Shown here one piece after another: positions 1 to 9,753 of a stretch of 64,000 nucleotides of DNA (position 1 is its first letter; each line of letters starts with the position of its first letter). The notes beneath the pieces were generated by a model. The model was not told the origin of the DNA. It saw only the letters and a list, made by a program, of their open reading frames with translations, and made no database searches. Source of the stretch: JBFLYC01 sp040756735 (GTDB lineage Bacteria; Bacillota; DSM-16504; Desulfitibacterales; Desulfitibacteraceae); the NCBI GenBank assembly GCA_040756735.1, contig JBFLYC010000006.1:1-64000 (forward strand), given 5' to 3'. Both the position numbers and the translations under genes were made by a program.

Positions 1-62
1 ACATACCCACAAGCCCTGCTGCTACTAATAATTTGTAGTTTTCAAAGAACAAAAACAAAAAA

Positions 63-111
63 ATGAGCAACTCCCAACTGGAAATTAACGTCCAAATCGG
101 GTGCTGCTCAT
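63..111 (+). other. Possible leader hairpin
   Basis: ATGAGCA at 63-69 is the exact reverse complement of TGCTCAT at 105-111, and CTCCC/GGGTG just inside can add partial pairing. It lies directly before the ribosome site of the racemase gene. There is no T-run, so it is not a terminator on this strand. It may be a leader structure or chance. Confidence 0.25.
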
Positions 112-133
112 AGTATACAAGGGGGGAGAAGTC

Positions 134-919
134 TTGAAAAAAAAGCGGATCATGGTCATCAATCCACTGGGTCAGGATACTTTTGATGCTCCGCAAAAGG
201 CATACCTGGAAGAAGCTAAAAGCGACAATGTGGAAGTTGAAGTGGTATCGCTGCAAAGGGGTCCTCATCACCTGGAATACCATTACTATGACGCTTTGGT
301 TGGTATTGATTTGCTGCATACCATCAAACAAGCTGAAAAGGAAAGCTACGATGCGGCGGTTATTGCATGTTTTAATGATCCATTTCTTTATGAAGCACGT
401 GAAATATGCCACCGGCTGGTGATAACCGCACCCGCCCAGGCTTCCCTGCAACTGGCAACCGTATTTGGGGACAGGTTTTCCATAATCGTCGGCCGCAACA
501 AATGGATTCCAGTCATGCGCCAGAATGTTTACAAGTATGGCTGCGCTGACAAACTGGCATCCTTTCGGTCTCTTGGATTAGGAGTGCTAGATTTTCACAA
601 TGATGAGTCGTGCACTTTAAACCGGTTGAAGACAGAAGCACGCAAAGCTGTTGAAGAGGACGGGGCTGAAGTCGTCATCCTTGGATGTACTGCTCAATTT
701 GGCTTCTATAAAAACCTTCAACAGATGTTAGGGGCACCGGTGATCGATGTGATGCTGGCAGCTTTTAAACAGGCTGAATTTTTTGTTGATTTGCGGGATC
801 ATTTTGGGTGGATGCCCAGCAAAATAGGAGGGTATGAAACCCCACCTATCAAGGAAATTGCAGGGTGGGGGCTGGAAGAACAATATGGGATACAGGGACT
901 TTGGACCGGCGAGAAATAA
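134..919 (+). CDS. Asp/Glu/hydantoin racemase family protein
   Basis: A 261-residue cofactor-independent racemase of the Asp/Glu/hydantoin racemase superfamily. The two catalytic cysteines of the family are visible: C79 in AACFNDPF-like context (IACFNDPFLYEAREI) and C185 in VVILGCTAQFG. The TTG start at 134 is chosen because a GGGGGGAG ribosome site lies 6-13 bases upstream; an earlier in-frame start at 101 has none. It heads a block with alanine racemase, an M24 peptidase and hyuA/hyuB, which fits racemisation of hydantoins or related amino-acid derivatives. Substrate is inferred from context; aspartate racemase is the main alternative. Confidence 0.8.
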   Translation: MKKKRIMVINPLGQDTFDAPQKAYLEEAKSDNVEVEVVSLQRGPHHLEYHYYDALVGIDLLHTIKQAEKESYDAAVIACFNDPFLYEAREICHRLVITAPAQASLQLATVFGDRFSIIVGRNKWIPVMRQNVYKYGCADKLASFRSLGLGVLDFHNDESCTLNRLKTEARKAVEEDGAEVVILGCTAQFGFYKNLQQMLGAPVIDVMLAAFKQAEFFVDLRDHFGWMPSKIGGYETPPIKEIAGWGLEEQYGIQGLWTGEK

Positions 920-960
920 TGTTGCCGCCAAAATGCTGTTTTTAACCCTTAGATGCCGGG

Positions 961-2142
961 GTGAACAAAATGTTTGAAATAATGTTTGAAATTAAGAGGC
1001 CTACAATGGCGGAAATTGATTTAGATAAAATAGCTCATAATGTTCAGGAGATAAAAAAATTTGTAAAAAATGCGGAATTAATGGCAGTGGTCAAAGCCAA
1101 TGCATACGGGCACGGAGCTATTGAGATTTCGGCGCAAGCTTTGGAACATGGCGCATCATGGTTAGGCGTAGCTACAGTGGAAGAAGGAATAGAACTTAGA
1201 AGGGCCGGTTTGACTGCTCCTATATTGGTATTAGGAGGCATTTTGCCGGAACAATTTGATCTTTGTCTAAATTATAACCTGGATATCACTGTTAGCAGCA
1301 ATAATTTTGTAAAACAAATAAAACAGGTAGATTTCAACAACAAGAAAAAGTTACATGTTCATTTGAAAATTGATACCGGTATGGGCAGGTTGGGGGTGCT
1401 GCCCTGGGAGGTAACGGAATTTGCCACTGCAGTGAAAAATCTTGATAAAGTATGTGTGCGAGGCATCTGGACCCACTTTCCGGAGGCGGCTTCTCTTGAT
1501 GCAAGCTACAGTCTCAGGCAAATAGCAGTCTTTGAACAGTCTATCAGGCAAATTGAAGATATTTTAAGTTGCATACCCTTTAAACATGCGGCAAACAGCG
1601 CTGCTATCATAAACCTCCCCCAGGCACATTTTAATCTGGTTAGGGCAGGCCTGGGCTTATATGGTTACTATGATGAACCGCATCTTGCCCAGCACATTTG
1701 CTTAAAACCTGCTTTAACCTGGCGAACTAAAATAACATCTTTTCGGGAAGTCCCACCAGGCTCCAGTATTGGGTACGGCAGAACTTTTATCACCAAAAGA
1801 CCAACTAGAATCGCCAACATACCTGTAGGGTATGCAGATGGTTATAACAGGCTGTTGTCCAATAAAGGACAGGTTTTGGTAAAGGGTAAGAGAGTAGACA
1901 TAGTTGGCAGAGTGTGTATGGACCAGACCATGATTGACATAACCGATCTGGATGATATCCAGGAAGGGGAAGAAGTTGTACTTCTTGGCAGACAGGGTGA
2001 TAACGCCATTACCATGGAGGAGATGGCAGCCTGGGCTTGTACCATCCCCAATGATATTTTAGTGTCAATTGGCTGCCGCGTTTTCAGGACATATAAAACT
2101 GCTGCCCCTGGTACAAATATTTTTGAGAAAATAGTCAGTTAA
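961..2142 (+). CDS. alr: Alanine racemase
   Basis: Pyridoxal-phosphate enzyme interconverting L- and D-alanine for peptidoglycan. K45 in AVVKANAYGHG is the PLP lysine, Y272 in GSSIGYGRTF is the second catalytic base, and GRVCMDQTMID is the conserved C-terminal barrel motif. Length (393 residues) is normal for the family. Start is GTG at 961; an ATG at 970 and a further one at 985 are possible, since the family consensus begins near RPTMAEIDLDKIAHN. Here it sits in a racemase/hydantoinase block rather than beside cell-wall genes, so it could be a catabolic paralogue. Confidence 0.93.
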   Translation: MNKMFEIMFEIKRPTMAEIDLDKIAHNVQEIKKFVKNAELMAVVKANAYGHGAIEISAQALEHGASWLGVATVEEGIELRRAGLTAPILVLGGILPEQFDLCLNYNLDITVSSNNFVKQIKQVDFNNKKKLHVHLKIDTGMGRLGVLPWEVTEFATAVKNLDKVCVRGIWTHFPEAASLDASYSLRQIAVFEQSIRQIEDILSCIPFKHAANSAAIINLPQAHFNLVRAGLGLYGYYDEPHLAQHICLKPALTWRTKITSFREVPPGSSIGYGRTFITKRPTRIANIPVGYADGYNRLLSNKGQVLVKGKRVDIVGRVCMDQTMIDITDLDDIQEGEEVVLLGRQGDNAITMEEMAAWACTIPNDILVSIGCRVFRTYKTAAPGTNIFEKIVS

Positions 2143-2175
2143 AACAATATACGCTTTAATGGGAGGTCTTTTGAA

Positions 2176-3267
2176 GTGAATGTCCATCATGACAGGATTG
2201 CTAGAGTTCAACAGTTGATGAAAACCAAAGGTATAGATTATTTGGTTTTGGCGCCCACGCCTAATATGTTCTACCTGACGGGCATGAAAACTGTTGCCGA
2301 TGAACGGCTGCAGGCGGCAATAGTACCCAAAGAAGGCGCTTTAACCATGGTGCTGCCGGAAATGTACAAGGAAACTGCCGCAGGGCAATGTGAAAATTGG
2401 CGTTTGCTGACATGGTCTGATCACCAGGACCCTGTGGAATTAGTTAAGTCGGCTATAGCCATAACAGGGGGAAGGGCAGCTATAGATGAAAAAATGTGGG
2501 CCGGCCATTTCTTGAGGGTTATGTCGGTATTTTCAGATTTTAAGTTTTTTCAAGCTGCTGATGTCCTCAGGGAGTTGCGCATGGTGAAAGACGAGCAAGA
2601 ACTTGCCTTCTTGAAACAGTCAGGACAGTTGGCGGATATGGTAATGGAAGAAGTGCTCCAGGAAATTAGAGAGGGTGTTAAGGAAAAAGAATTGGCTCTG
2701 TTTGTTGAAAAGAGAGTTAAAACCCTGGGCGCTGAAGATATTTCTTTCAAGCCCATAATTGCGTCAGGTCCTAATGGTTCCTTACCGCACCACAATACAG
2801 GGGAAAGAAGACTGCAAAAGGGTGATTTTGTAACAATGGATTTCGGTGCAGTATTACAGGGATATTGCTCGGATATAACCAGAACGATCCATATAGGGAA
2901 GGCGACTAATGAAGAAAAAGAGGTTTACAGGGTAGTTCAACAGGCTAATGAGGCTGGTTTTAATGCGGCAGGAGCGGGTGTTGCCTGCCAGGAAGTAGAT
3001 AGGGCAACCAGAAGGGTAATTGCTAGCGCCGGTTATGGTCATTGTTTTTTGCACCGGACGGGACATGGGATCGGCCTGGATTATCATGAAGAGCCCTATA
3101 TAGTTGAAGGAAATGATATCTGCCTGCGGCGGGGAATGGTTTTCAGCGTGGAACCAGGTATCTACCTGACCGGGAAAATGGGTGTGCGTATTGAAGATAT
3201 TATAGCTCTAACAGGTGATGGACCTGTGCGTTTCAATAATTTCACCCGCGAACTGATAGAAATATAA
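2176..3267 (+). CDS. M24 family aminopeptidase (Xaa-Pro type)
   Basis: A 363-residue metallopeptidase with the creatinase-like N-terminal domain (about 1-130) and the pita-bread catalytic domain (about 140-363). All five metal ligands are visible: D222 and D233 (MDFGAVLQGYCSDITRT), H297 (HRTGHGIGLDYH), E326 (FSVEPGIY) and E340 (VRIED). GTG start with GGGAGG about 9 bases upstream. Xaa-Pro dipeptidase/aminopeptidase is the usual activity; creatinase-like hydrolysis of a hydantoin-derived amide would also fit the neighbourhood and cannot be excluded. Confidence 0.85.
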   Translation: MNVHHDRIARVQQLMKTKGIDYLVLAPTPNMFYLTGMKTVADERLQAAIVPKEGALTMVLPEMYKETAAGQCENWRLLTWSDHQDPVELVKSAIAITGGRAAIDEKMWAGHFLRVMSVFSDFKFFQAADVLRELRMVKDEQELAFLKQSGQLADMVMEEVLQEIREGVKEKELALFVEKRVKTLGAEDISFKPIIASGPNGSLPHHNTGERRLQKGDFVTMDFGAVLQGYCSDITRTIHIGKATNEEKEVYRVVQQANEAGFNAAGAGVACQEVDRATRRVIASAGYGHCFLHRTGHGIGLDYHEEPYIVEGNDICLRRGMVFSVEPGIYLTGKMGVRIEDIIALTGDGPVRFNNFTRELIEI

Positions 3268-3395
3268 TACCATAGGACTTTGTCTATTAAGTACAAATTA
3301 GAACTTGGGTCTTTGGCTTGAGCCGCTAATGAAAATGGGTCTTCCTGTAAGCTAAAATAAGAAAGCATAAAGACTTCTTGCTGGGAGGGTTGTTC

Positions 3396-5450
3396 ATGAG
3401 TCTAAGGATAGCAGTTGATATTGGAGGAACTTTCACTGATATAGTTTGTCTAGATGAAAACAGTGGTCTAATCGTTGATGAAAAAGCCCATACCACTCCG
3501 ACAAACTTTGCTAACGGTGTGATTGATGCCATTGTCAAGACTGATATTGATTTGAAGGAAACAATGTACTGTGTTCACGGCACCACCGTAGTAATTAATG
3601 CAGTGACAGAAAGGAAAGGAGCTAAAACAGCTTTAGTGACAACCAAAGGATACAGGGATGCCCTGGAAATAGGCAGGGCAAATCGTCCGGATTTATATAA
3701 CTATTTTTATAAAAAACCCATACCTTATGTTCCTAGACACCTGAGGTTTGAAGTTGAGGAACGCCTTAATTACAAAGGTGAAATTCTAAAAAGTGTGTCG
3801 GAGGAAGAAGTAGTTGGCATGGCCCAAAAAATCAAGCAGGAAGGAGTCTCTGCCGTAGCGGTTTGTTTTCTACATTCGTATGCTAACCCTGAACACGAGC
3901 GCTTGGTAGGCCGGATACTGGCCAGGGAATTACCAGGTGTGGAGATAACAATTTCTTCAGACCTGATCAAAGAATGGCGTGAATATGAGCGGACCAGCAC
4001 AACAGTTCTCAACGCTTATGTAAAGCCATCCACCACCAAATATCTTGATACCCTCCAAAAACGCCTGGAAGAAATGGGACTTAAAGTCGAACCCCACGCC
4101 ATGCTGTCCAATGGAGGAACAGCAACTTTTACCAGGTCCAAGGAGGTACCCATTGCTTTGATAGAATCGGGACCGGTAGGAGGCGTCATCGGCGCTGTAG
4201 CCCTTGGTAAAATCATAGGAGAAGATAATATTATCACGCTGGATATTGGGGGGACCACAGCTAAGACTTCATTGTGCAGCAAGGGTGAAGTCAAAATTAC
4301 TACTGATTATAAGCTGGAATGGACTCCTAAGTTTGCGGGTTATCCAGTTAAGATACCTATTGTAGATATTATAGAAATTGGAGCCGGAGGGGGAAGTATT
4401 GCCTGGGTTGATGAGGTTGGTGTGCTCAAAGTAGGTCCTCAGAGTGCCGGTGCAGATCCTGGTCCTGCTTGTTATGGTCTTGGTGGTGAGCAGCCCACTT
4501 TGACTGATGCCAATTTGATTGCCGGCAGAATAGATCCCAATTCCTTCCTGGGTGGAGAATTTGTGCTTAGCGTCGATCAGGCCAGGAAGACAATGCAACC
4601 TATAGCTGAACATTTTGGGATCACTATAGAGGAAGCGGCCCTGGGCGTGATAAAAACTGCTAACAACAACATGTTAACCGCCCTAAAGTTAATCTCTGTC
4701 CGGAGGGGATACGATCCCAGGGAATTTACTATGGTTGCCATGGGTGGAAACGGGGCTGTTCACGGCCCATACTTGGCCGCAGAGTTAAGGGTAGGTAAGC
4801 TGATTATTCCTAACTTACCAGGAACATTTTCAGCATGGGGAATGTTAATGACTGACCTGAGACAGGATCTTATCCAAACCCACATCATGCCGGTGGCAGG
4901 ATGTGACTTGGATAAAATTAACCTTATTTATCAACAAATGGAGCAAGAAGCTTTATCCATATACCATAAACAAGGTATTTCTCCTGAACATATTGTATTT
5001 GTCAGGACGGCGGATATGCGTTACGTTGGGCAGGAGCATACAGTACGGACCTCTGTTGTTAGCGGTGTTATTCAAAAAGATGATTTGCAAACTATCAGGC
5101 AGTCCTTTGACCGTAATCATTACCAGCAATATACTTTTAGCTTGGATTATGCTCCTGCAGAGTTTGTTAATTTTAATTTAACCGCTTTTGGGACAGTCAA
5201 AAAACCGGAAATCAAGGAAATATCGCCTGCAGGTCCTTTGGAGGATGCCCTCAAAGGCGAAAGGGTCATCGATTTTGATGAACATGGCCGTTTACAGAGT
5301 AAAGTATTTGAGAGGAGCATGTTAGGACCGGGGCATAAAATCCATGGACCGGCTGTTGTGGAAGAATCAAAGTCAGTGACAGTTCTTTATCCCGGGCAGA
5401 CCTTGGACGTGGATAGTTATGGGAACTTGATTATATATACGGGGGTGTAG
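3396..5450 (+). CDS. hyuA: Hydantoinase/oxoprolinase subunit A
   Basis: A 684-residue protein of the N-methylhydantoinase A / 5-oxoprolinase / acetone carboxylase beta family. The N-terminal actin-like ATP-binding motif AVDIGGTFTDIV and the second nucleotide motif TLDIGGTTAKTSL are both present, with the characteristic GAGGGSIAWVD and GPQSAGADPGPACYG segments. ATG at 3396 is preferred, 6 bases after GGGAGGG. It ends 3 bases before hyuB, so the two are co-translated. ATP-dependent ring opening of a hydantoin or related cyclic imide is known of the family; the exact substrate is not readable. Confidence 0.9.
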   Translation: MSLRIAVDIGGTFTDIVCLDENSGLIVDEKAHTTPTNFANGVIDAIVKTDIDLKETMYCVHGTTVVINAVTERKGAKTALVTTKGYRDALEIGRANRPDLYNYFYKKPIPYVPRHLRFEVEERLNYKGEILKSVSEEEVVGMAQKIKQEGVSAVAVCFLHSYANPEHERLVGRILARELPGVEITISSDLIKEWREYERTSTTVLNAYVKPSTTKYLDTLQKRLEEMGLKVEPHAMLSNGGTATFTRSKEVPIALIESGPVGGVIGAVALGKIIGEDNIITLDIGGTTAKTSLCSKGEVKITTDYKLEWTPKFAGYPVKIPIVDIIEIGAGGGSIAWVDEVGVLKVGPQSAGADPGPACYGLGGEQPTLTDANLIAGRIDPNSFLGGEFVLSVDQARKTMQPIAEHFGITIEEAALGVIKTANNNMLTALKLISVRRGYDPREFTMVAMGGNGAVHGPYLAAELRVGKLIIPNLPGTFSAWGMLMTDLRQDLIQTHIMPVAGCDLDKINLIYQQMEQEALSIYHKQGISPEHIVFVRTADMRYVGQEHTVRTSVVSGVIQKDDLQTIRQSFDRNHYQQYTFSLDYAPAEFVNFNLTAFGTVKKPEIKEISPAGPLEDALKGERVIDFDEHGRLQSKVFERSMLGPGHKIHGPAVVEESKSVTVLYPGQTLDVDSYGNLIIYTGV

Positions 5451-5453
5451 ACA

Positions 5454-7196
5454 ATGGCAAAAGTAGATCCATTTACCAGAGAAAATATTGCCCAGGGGCT
5501 CATTGCTGCTGCTGATGAGATGTTTCTTACCTGGGGACGTACCAGCCAAAGTACTATTATTTACGAGGTGTTGGATTATGCCTGCGGTTTGACAGATGTC
5601 AATGGCAACCTTATTGGGCAAGCCAATGGAGTTACGGGCTTCTTGGGAGCTATTACCTATTCAGTTATTTCAGTTCTTGACAAATTTGGCATCGAAAATT
5701 TAAAGCCAGGAGACATCATTTTAACCAATGACCCGTTTACAGGCAGTGGTACCCACCTGTGCGATGTGTCTGCTGTTTTACCTATTTTTTATGAGGGTGA
5801 GGTGGTGGCCTTTGCAGCCAACAAAGGCCACTGGAATGAAATAGGTGGCAAGAACCTGGGGAGTTGGTCTACTGATGCCACTGAGATCTATCAGGAAGGC
5901 CTGCAGTTTCCGATAATTAAAATCTATGAAGAAGGTAAATTGAATGAAGCAGTCAGGGATATGATTGCAGCCAATTGCCGGACCCCTGATATGACATTGG
6001 GAGACTTATATGCCCAAACAGCATCCCTGCGCATTGCCGAAAAGAGGGTATTGGAATTGTATAACAAGTACGGCAAGGAAGCAGTGTTGGAGAGTATCGA
6101 GATGCTGCTGGCAAATGGCAGAAAACTGGCTTTAAAGGAGATCTCGAAAATGCCCAAGGGAGTCTTTGCCGCAGATGGTTACATTGACGCCAATGCCAAC
6201 GGATTAGGTGATGTGTATGTTAAGGCTAAGGTTACCATTACTGATGATACCTTTGAAATAGATTTAACAGGTTCCGGCAAGCAGGTAGATGCTCCCATCA
6301 ACTGCAGTAAGTACGGTGCATATTCTGCCGGGAGAATTATCTATCATGCTATCTTAAACCCCAATGCTGAACCGAATGACGGCTTTTATTCTCCTTTAAA
6401 GGTAATAGCCCCTGAGGGAAGTGTTTTTGCTGCTGTACGTCCTGCACCTGTTTCTACCAATTGGGAAGCCATGTGTCGTGTCATTGACCTTGTTGCCAAG
6501 GCGCTGGCCCCTGTTGTTCCAGAACGAGTTGCAGCAGGTCACTTTTTAAGTATAATTGGTACTATTCTAGGCGGCATTGAAGATAATACCATGGAACCAT
6601 TTGTGTTGTGCGAGCCTCAAGCCGGAGGTTGGGGGGCAGGATTTAATAAAGACGGTGAGAGCGGACTGGTAGCTATAAACGATGGAGAGACCTTTATTAT
6701 TCCCGCTGAAGTTGCGGAGTATAAGTATCCCATTCTGGTCGAACAATATGCCCTGAATATTAACACTGGCGCCGGAAAATTCAGGGGCGGCTGTGGTTTA
6801 ATCAGGGATTACCGCCTGCTGAATTCTAGTGCGGAATTAACCACTATTGCCAGCAACCATAAGTATCCGCCGTGGGGGTTTGGGGGCGGCAAAGACGGTT
6901 CACCCAATATAGTGGAAGTTCATCATAGCAATAGTTTGGAACCAGTTGTGGGCGCTACATTTTCAAATTACCCCTTACAAAAAAATGACTTAGTTAGATT
7001 TATCAGCGGATGCGGCGGGGGGTATGGAGATCCAATGGAACGTCCTGTTGAGAAGGTCCGGCAGGATATAAAAGACGAGTATATTACCATTGAAACTGCT
7101 GCAAAGGAATATGGAGTAATAGTCGATCCCAAAACCTTGGAAATTGATCATGAACAAACAGCCAAGCGGAGAATGGAATTGAACGAACACTATTAA
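5454..7196 (+). CDS. hyuB: Hydantoinase/oxoprolinase subunit B
   Basis: A 580-residue HyuB/acetone carboxylase alpha-type subunit and partner of the preceding hyuA. Recognised from PFTRENIAQGLIAAADEM at the N terminus, GDIILTNDPFTGSGTHLCD, the PAPVSTNWEAMCRV segment, GGWGAGFNKDGESG and the C-terminal GCGGGYGDPMERP motif. Start ATG with GGGGGTG just upstream. The pair likely forms the heteromeric ATP-dependent amidohydrolase; the family also contains acetophenone and acetone carboxylases, but those have additional subunits that are absent here. Confidence 0.9.
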   Translation: MAKVDPFTRENIAQGLIAAADEMFLTWGRTSQSTIIYEVLDYACGLTDVNGNLIGQANGVTGFLGAITYSVISVLDKFGIENLKPGDIILTNDPFTGSGTHLCDVSAVLPIFYEGEVVAFAANKGHWNEIGGKNLGSWSTDATEIYQEGLQFPIIKIYEEGKLNEAVRDMIAANCRTPDMTLGDLYAQTASLRIAEKRVLELYNKYGKEAVLESIEMLLANGRKLALKEISKMPKGVFAADGYIDANANGLGDVYVKAKVTITDDTFEIDLTGSGKQVDAPINCSKYGAYSAGRIIYHAILNPNAEPNDGFYSPLKVIAPEGSVFAAVRPAPVSTNWEAMCRVIDLVAKALAPVVPERVAAGHFLSIIGTILGGIEDNTMEPFVLCEPQAGGWGAGFNKDGESGLVAINDGETFIIPAEVAEYKYPILVEQYALNINTGAGKFRGGCGLIRDYRLLNSSAELTTIASNHKYPPWGFGGGKDGSPNIVEVHHSNSLEPVVGATFSNYPLQKNDLVRFISGCGGGYGDPMERPVEKVRQDIKDEYITIETAAKEYGVIVDPKTLEIDHEQTAKRRMELNEHY

Positions 7197-7205
7197 ATTT
7201 GCACT

Positions 7206-7232
7206 AAGGTGTGGCATCAGGAGCTACACCTT
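7206..7232 (+). terminator. Hairpin after hyuB
   Basis: AAGGTGTGGC and GCTACACCTT form a 10-bp stem with one G-T pair and a 7-base loop, starting 9 bases after the hyuB stop. The following bases are only moderately T-rich, so termination may be partial. Confidence 0.45.
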
Positions 7233-7337
7233 ATGCTTATTATGTCCCCTTACCTTATTATTTTCTTTTTGCATACAGAAGGGTTCAAACATATGGATCA
7301 AGAACTAATTATATGAGAAGTTAGGGGGTGGAGGGAG

Positions 7338-9035
7338 ATGCAGGGTATAACTGTCAATCAAGCCTTGGAGCTTTTAAAGGTTCATGGAGCAATTCTTAAA
7401 GCCGGGCGCAATGGTTTGACAAACATTATCGATTCAGTCAGTGTATTGGAAATTGCCAAATGGCACCAGTGGGTGCATGGCGGCGAGCTTTACCTGACTA
7501 CTTTAAGCGCGTTAAAATCCAAAGAAGAAGTATATGAACTGATTAGAGCCTTTGCTGAGAAAAAAGTAGCTGCTCTTGGTATCCATCCCGGCAACCAGAC
7601 CCAAATACCCCTGGATGATACTGCCTATGAATTGGCAGATGAAGTAAATCTCCCCATACTACTGTTGCCGAGATCGATTCCTTACAGTACAGTCTTTTCT
7701 GTTATTCTTAGCGCCATTTTAAACAAGCAGAAATTAATGCTGGAAAAATCCCAGCAAATTAACAAGTACTTGACAGATATTTTGTTGACCGGGGGCAGTT
7801 TTGAAAATATAGCATTATCCTTGAAAAGAATATTGAATCAACCGGTTTTAATTACCGACAGCTTTTTGGAGGTTTTGGCATTGGTTGGTACAGGGAAAGT
7901 ATCAACTGAGGATTTTGGTATAGAAGCTCTTGAGGCCTTGAGGAGTATGCATGCTCTTCGTTTGGTTGAAACCGTAACTTGGTGGGAAGGTAATCCCAGT
8001 ATAAAGACGTATTGTAAGGAGAGTTCCAAAATCAATGCTCATTTACTGTTGACAAAAGTGGCAGTTGGTACAGAACTATATGGGTATGTAGTTACCTTGG
8101 CCGAGAAACATTTTGATCACGAGTTGGATGTATCAACTATAGCCCTGACCCATGCCGCTACTGCTGTTGCTCTTGAGGAATCTAAGCGAAGGGCTATTGA
8201 GAAAGCGGAACAAAAATTAAATATGGATTTTTTGGAAGACCTGTTGAACCAGCGTTATGATTCCGAAGAGACCATTATTCAAAGGGCCAAACATCTGGGA
8301 TTTGAACTTAAAGGAAAACATATGGTTATGGTTGTTGACATCGATCAGTTGGAGGAATATTATTTAAGGAATTTGGAAGCAGGTGAGGGCCACATTCAAG
8401 AGGTCAAAAACCGCATTTATAAAATTGTGGAGTTTGTAGTAATGTCCCGCAACAAAAAAAGCCTAATTATTCCCAAAAGCGACAGCTTAATTGTTTTGCC
8501 TCATATGGCCGGGGAAGTAAAAGAAGAGGTTGTCAAAACAATGCTGTTACAGCTGGCAAAAGAGATTATTTTAGAAGCCAACAGGACGCTTAAGGATCTG
8601 ACTATTTCTATTGGAATAGGCGGTTATTGCGAGAAGATCACCAAACTGGCTGTGAGTTATCGCCAGGCAGAACAGGCTCTGAGCATTGGTCAAAAAGTAA
8701 GCGGCGGGAATAATATTTATGACTATCAGCAGATGGGAATCTTGTCCTTGCTTGTAACCTTCGGCAGTCAGGAATTAAAAGAGCGCTGTCGCTCCAACCT
8801 GACAAACCTGCTGGAATATGACGCGGCTAACCGGGCTGAATTAACGAAAACTATGGAAGTATATTTAGATTGCAACGAGAACATTTCCAAAACTGCCGAA
8901 AAACTCTTTGTCCATATAAATACAGTAAAATACCGTTTGGAACGTATCAAAGAAATATTGGGAAAAGATCCATTTAGTAATGGTGAGGAAAAGCTTTATT
9001 ATCATCTATCTTTAAAGGCGTTGAAGGTGTTGTGA
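7338..9035 (+). CDS. PucR-family transcriptional regulator
   Basis: A 565-residue regulator with the PucR architecture: N-terminal purine-catabolism regulatory domain (about 1-125, QGITVNQALELLKVHGAIL), a central GGDEF-like/sensor region, and a C-terminal PucR helix-turn-helix (about 505-565, ISKTAEKLFVHINTVKYRLE). Known members control purine, allantoin and other nitrogen-ring catabolism. It follows hyuAB on the same strand and is the obvious candidate for its regulator. ATG with a GGAGGGAG site just upstream. Its 3' end overlaps the convergent MntR-type gene by 24 bases. Confidence 0.88.
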   Translation: MQGITVNQALELLKVHGAILKAGRNGLTNIIDSVSVLEIAKWHQWVHGGELYLTTLSALKSKEEVYELIRAFAEKKVAALGIHPGNQTQIPLDDTAYELADEVNLPILLLPRSIPYSTVFSVILSAILNKQKLMLEKSQQINKYLTDILLTGGSFENIALSLKRILNQPVLITDSFLEVLALVGTGKVSTEDFGIEALEALRSMHALRLVETVTWWEGNPSIKTYCKESSKINAHLLLTKVAVGTELYGYVVTLAEKHFDHELDVSTIALTHAATAVALEESKRRAIEKAEQKLNMDFLEDLLNQRYDSEETIIQRAKHLGFELKGKHMVMVVDIDQLEEYYLRNLEAGEGHIQEVKNRIYKIVEFVVMSRNKKSLIIPKSDSLIVLPHMAGEVKEEVVKTMLLQLAKEIILEANRTLKDLTISIGIGGYCEKITKLAVSYRQAEQALSIGQKVSGGNNIYDYQQMGILSLLVTFGSQELKERCRSNLTNLLEYDAANRAELTKTMEVYLDCNENISKTAEKLFVHINTVKYRLERIKEILGKDPFSNGEEKLYYHLSLKALKVL

Positions 9036-9506
9036 ATATTTTGTCTTGTACTCATTAAACTGGTACAGGACTTCTTTGTTTTCTTTCATAAAACAGGTTA
9101 AGGCATGGATAATTAGATAGGTGTCCCAGCTAATATAGTGCTCTATCCTTTCCACATCCTTTTGGAGATGCTCCTTTGCCCCGACCAAACTCAAAAATTC
9201 TCTTAGAGTGTTATGCCTTTCCAAGAAATACTTGCCTAATCTAGCGCCTTCTTCTGTCAGGTGAATCATTCCATACTTTTCATAATTAAGCAGTTCCTTC
9301 TCGTGTAGTTTCTGAATCATTTTTGTAACTGAAGGTGGTTGGACGTTTAAGCTTTCTGCCAGTTCATTAACCCTGGTATAACCTGTTTCCTTGCTTAATC
9401 TATAGATCATTTCCAAATAATCTTCCATGCTGGGTGTTAAAGCGCTATCCCCGGCAGCTATCTCATATCCTCTAGCGGTATAAAACTCCTCCTTTTGGTT
9501 ATCCAT
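9012..9506 (-). CDS. MntR/DtxR-family metal-dependent repressor
   Basis: A 164-residue winged-helix repressor with dimerisation domain but no SH3 extension, about 20 residues longer at the N terminus than Bacillus MntR. The metal ligands of MntR can be matched: D29 and E32 (SMEDYLEMIY), H98 (LERHNTLREF), E119, E122 and H123 (DVERIEHYI). Recognition helix lies in LNVQPPSVTKMIQKL. ATG start with GGGAGG about 7 bases upstream. Divergent from feoA across a 247-bp region rich in palindromes, so it probably controls the ferrous-iron genes. Fe(II) versus Mn(II) specificity is not settled by sequence. Confidence 0.85.
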   Translation of the reverse strand: MDNQKEEFYTARGYEIAAGDSALTPSMEDYLEMIYRLSKETGYTRVNELAESLNVQPPSVTKMIQKLHEKELLNYEKYGMIHLTEEGARLGKYFLERHNTLREFLSLVGAKEHLQKDVERIEHYISWDTYLIIHALTCFMKENKEVLYQFNEYKTKYSQHLQRL

Positions 9507-9609
9507 ATAATTGTTCCTCCCTTGATCTTCTTGTGGATCCGGATAGAATTTGTCGCCTTACTGTCGGTGCATTCGCTAATAAACCTTATGCTGCAACTTT
9601 GTTAGAGAT

Positions 9610-9659
9610 AACCTAATAATCTTAGGTTTGGCAAAAAGTTAAAAATTACTAAGATTATT
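9610..9659. promoter_or_regulatory. Candidate metal-repressor operator
   Basis: Two overlapping inverted repeats lie between the repressor gene and feoA. One is a 19-bp dyad, AACCTAA-N5-TTAGGTT (9610-9628), built of the same half-sites (TTAGGT/ACCTAA) as DtxR/IdeR boxes but in reversed order. The other is an 11-bp perfect dyad, AATAATCTTAG (9615-9625) and CTAAGATTATT (9649-9659). Placement in the divergent promoter region supports an operator for the MntR-type protein; binding is inferred. Confidence 0.5.
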
Positions 9660-9753
9660 TCCTGCTTTTAATATTCTTAGTTGTGTCAAAATTACACCTG
9701 GTGCATATTTTGTAGTAATTCAATGGGATAGTGATTATAGGGGGTTCTTAGAT

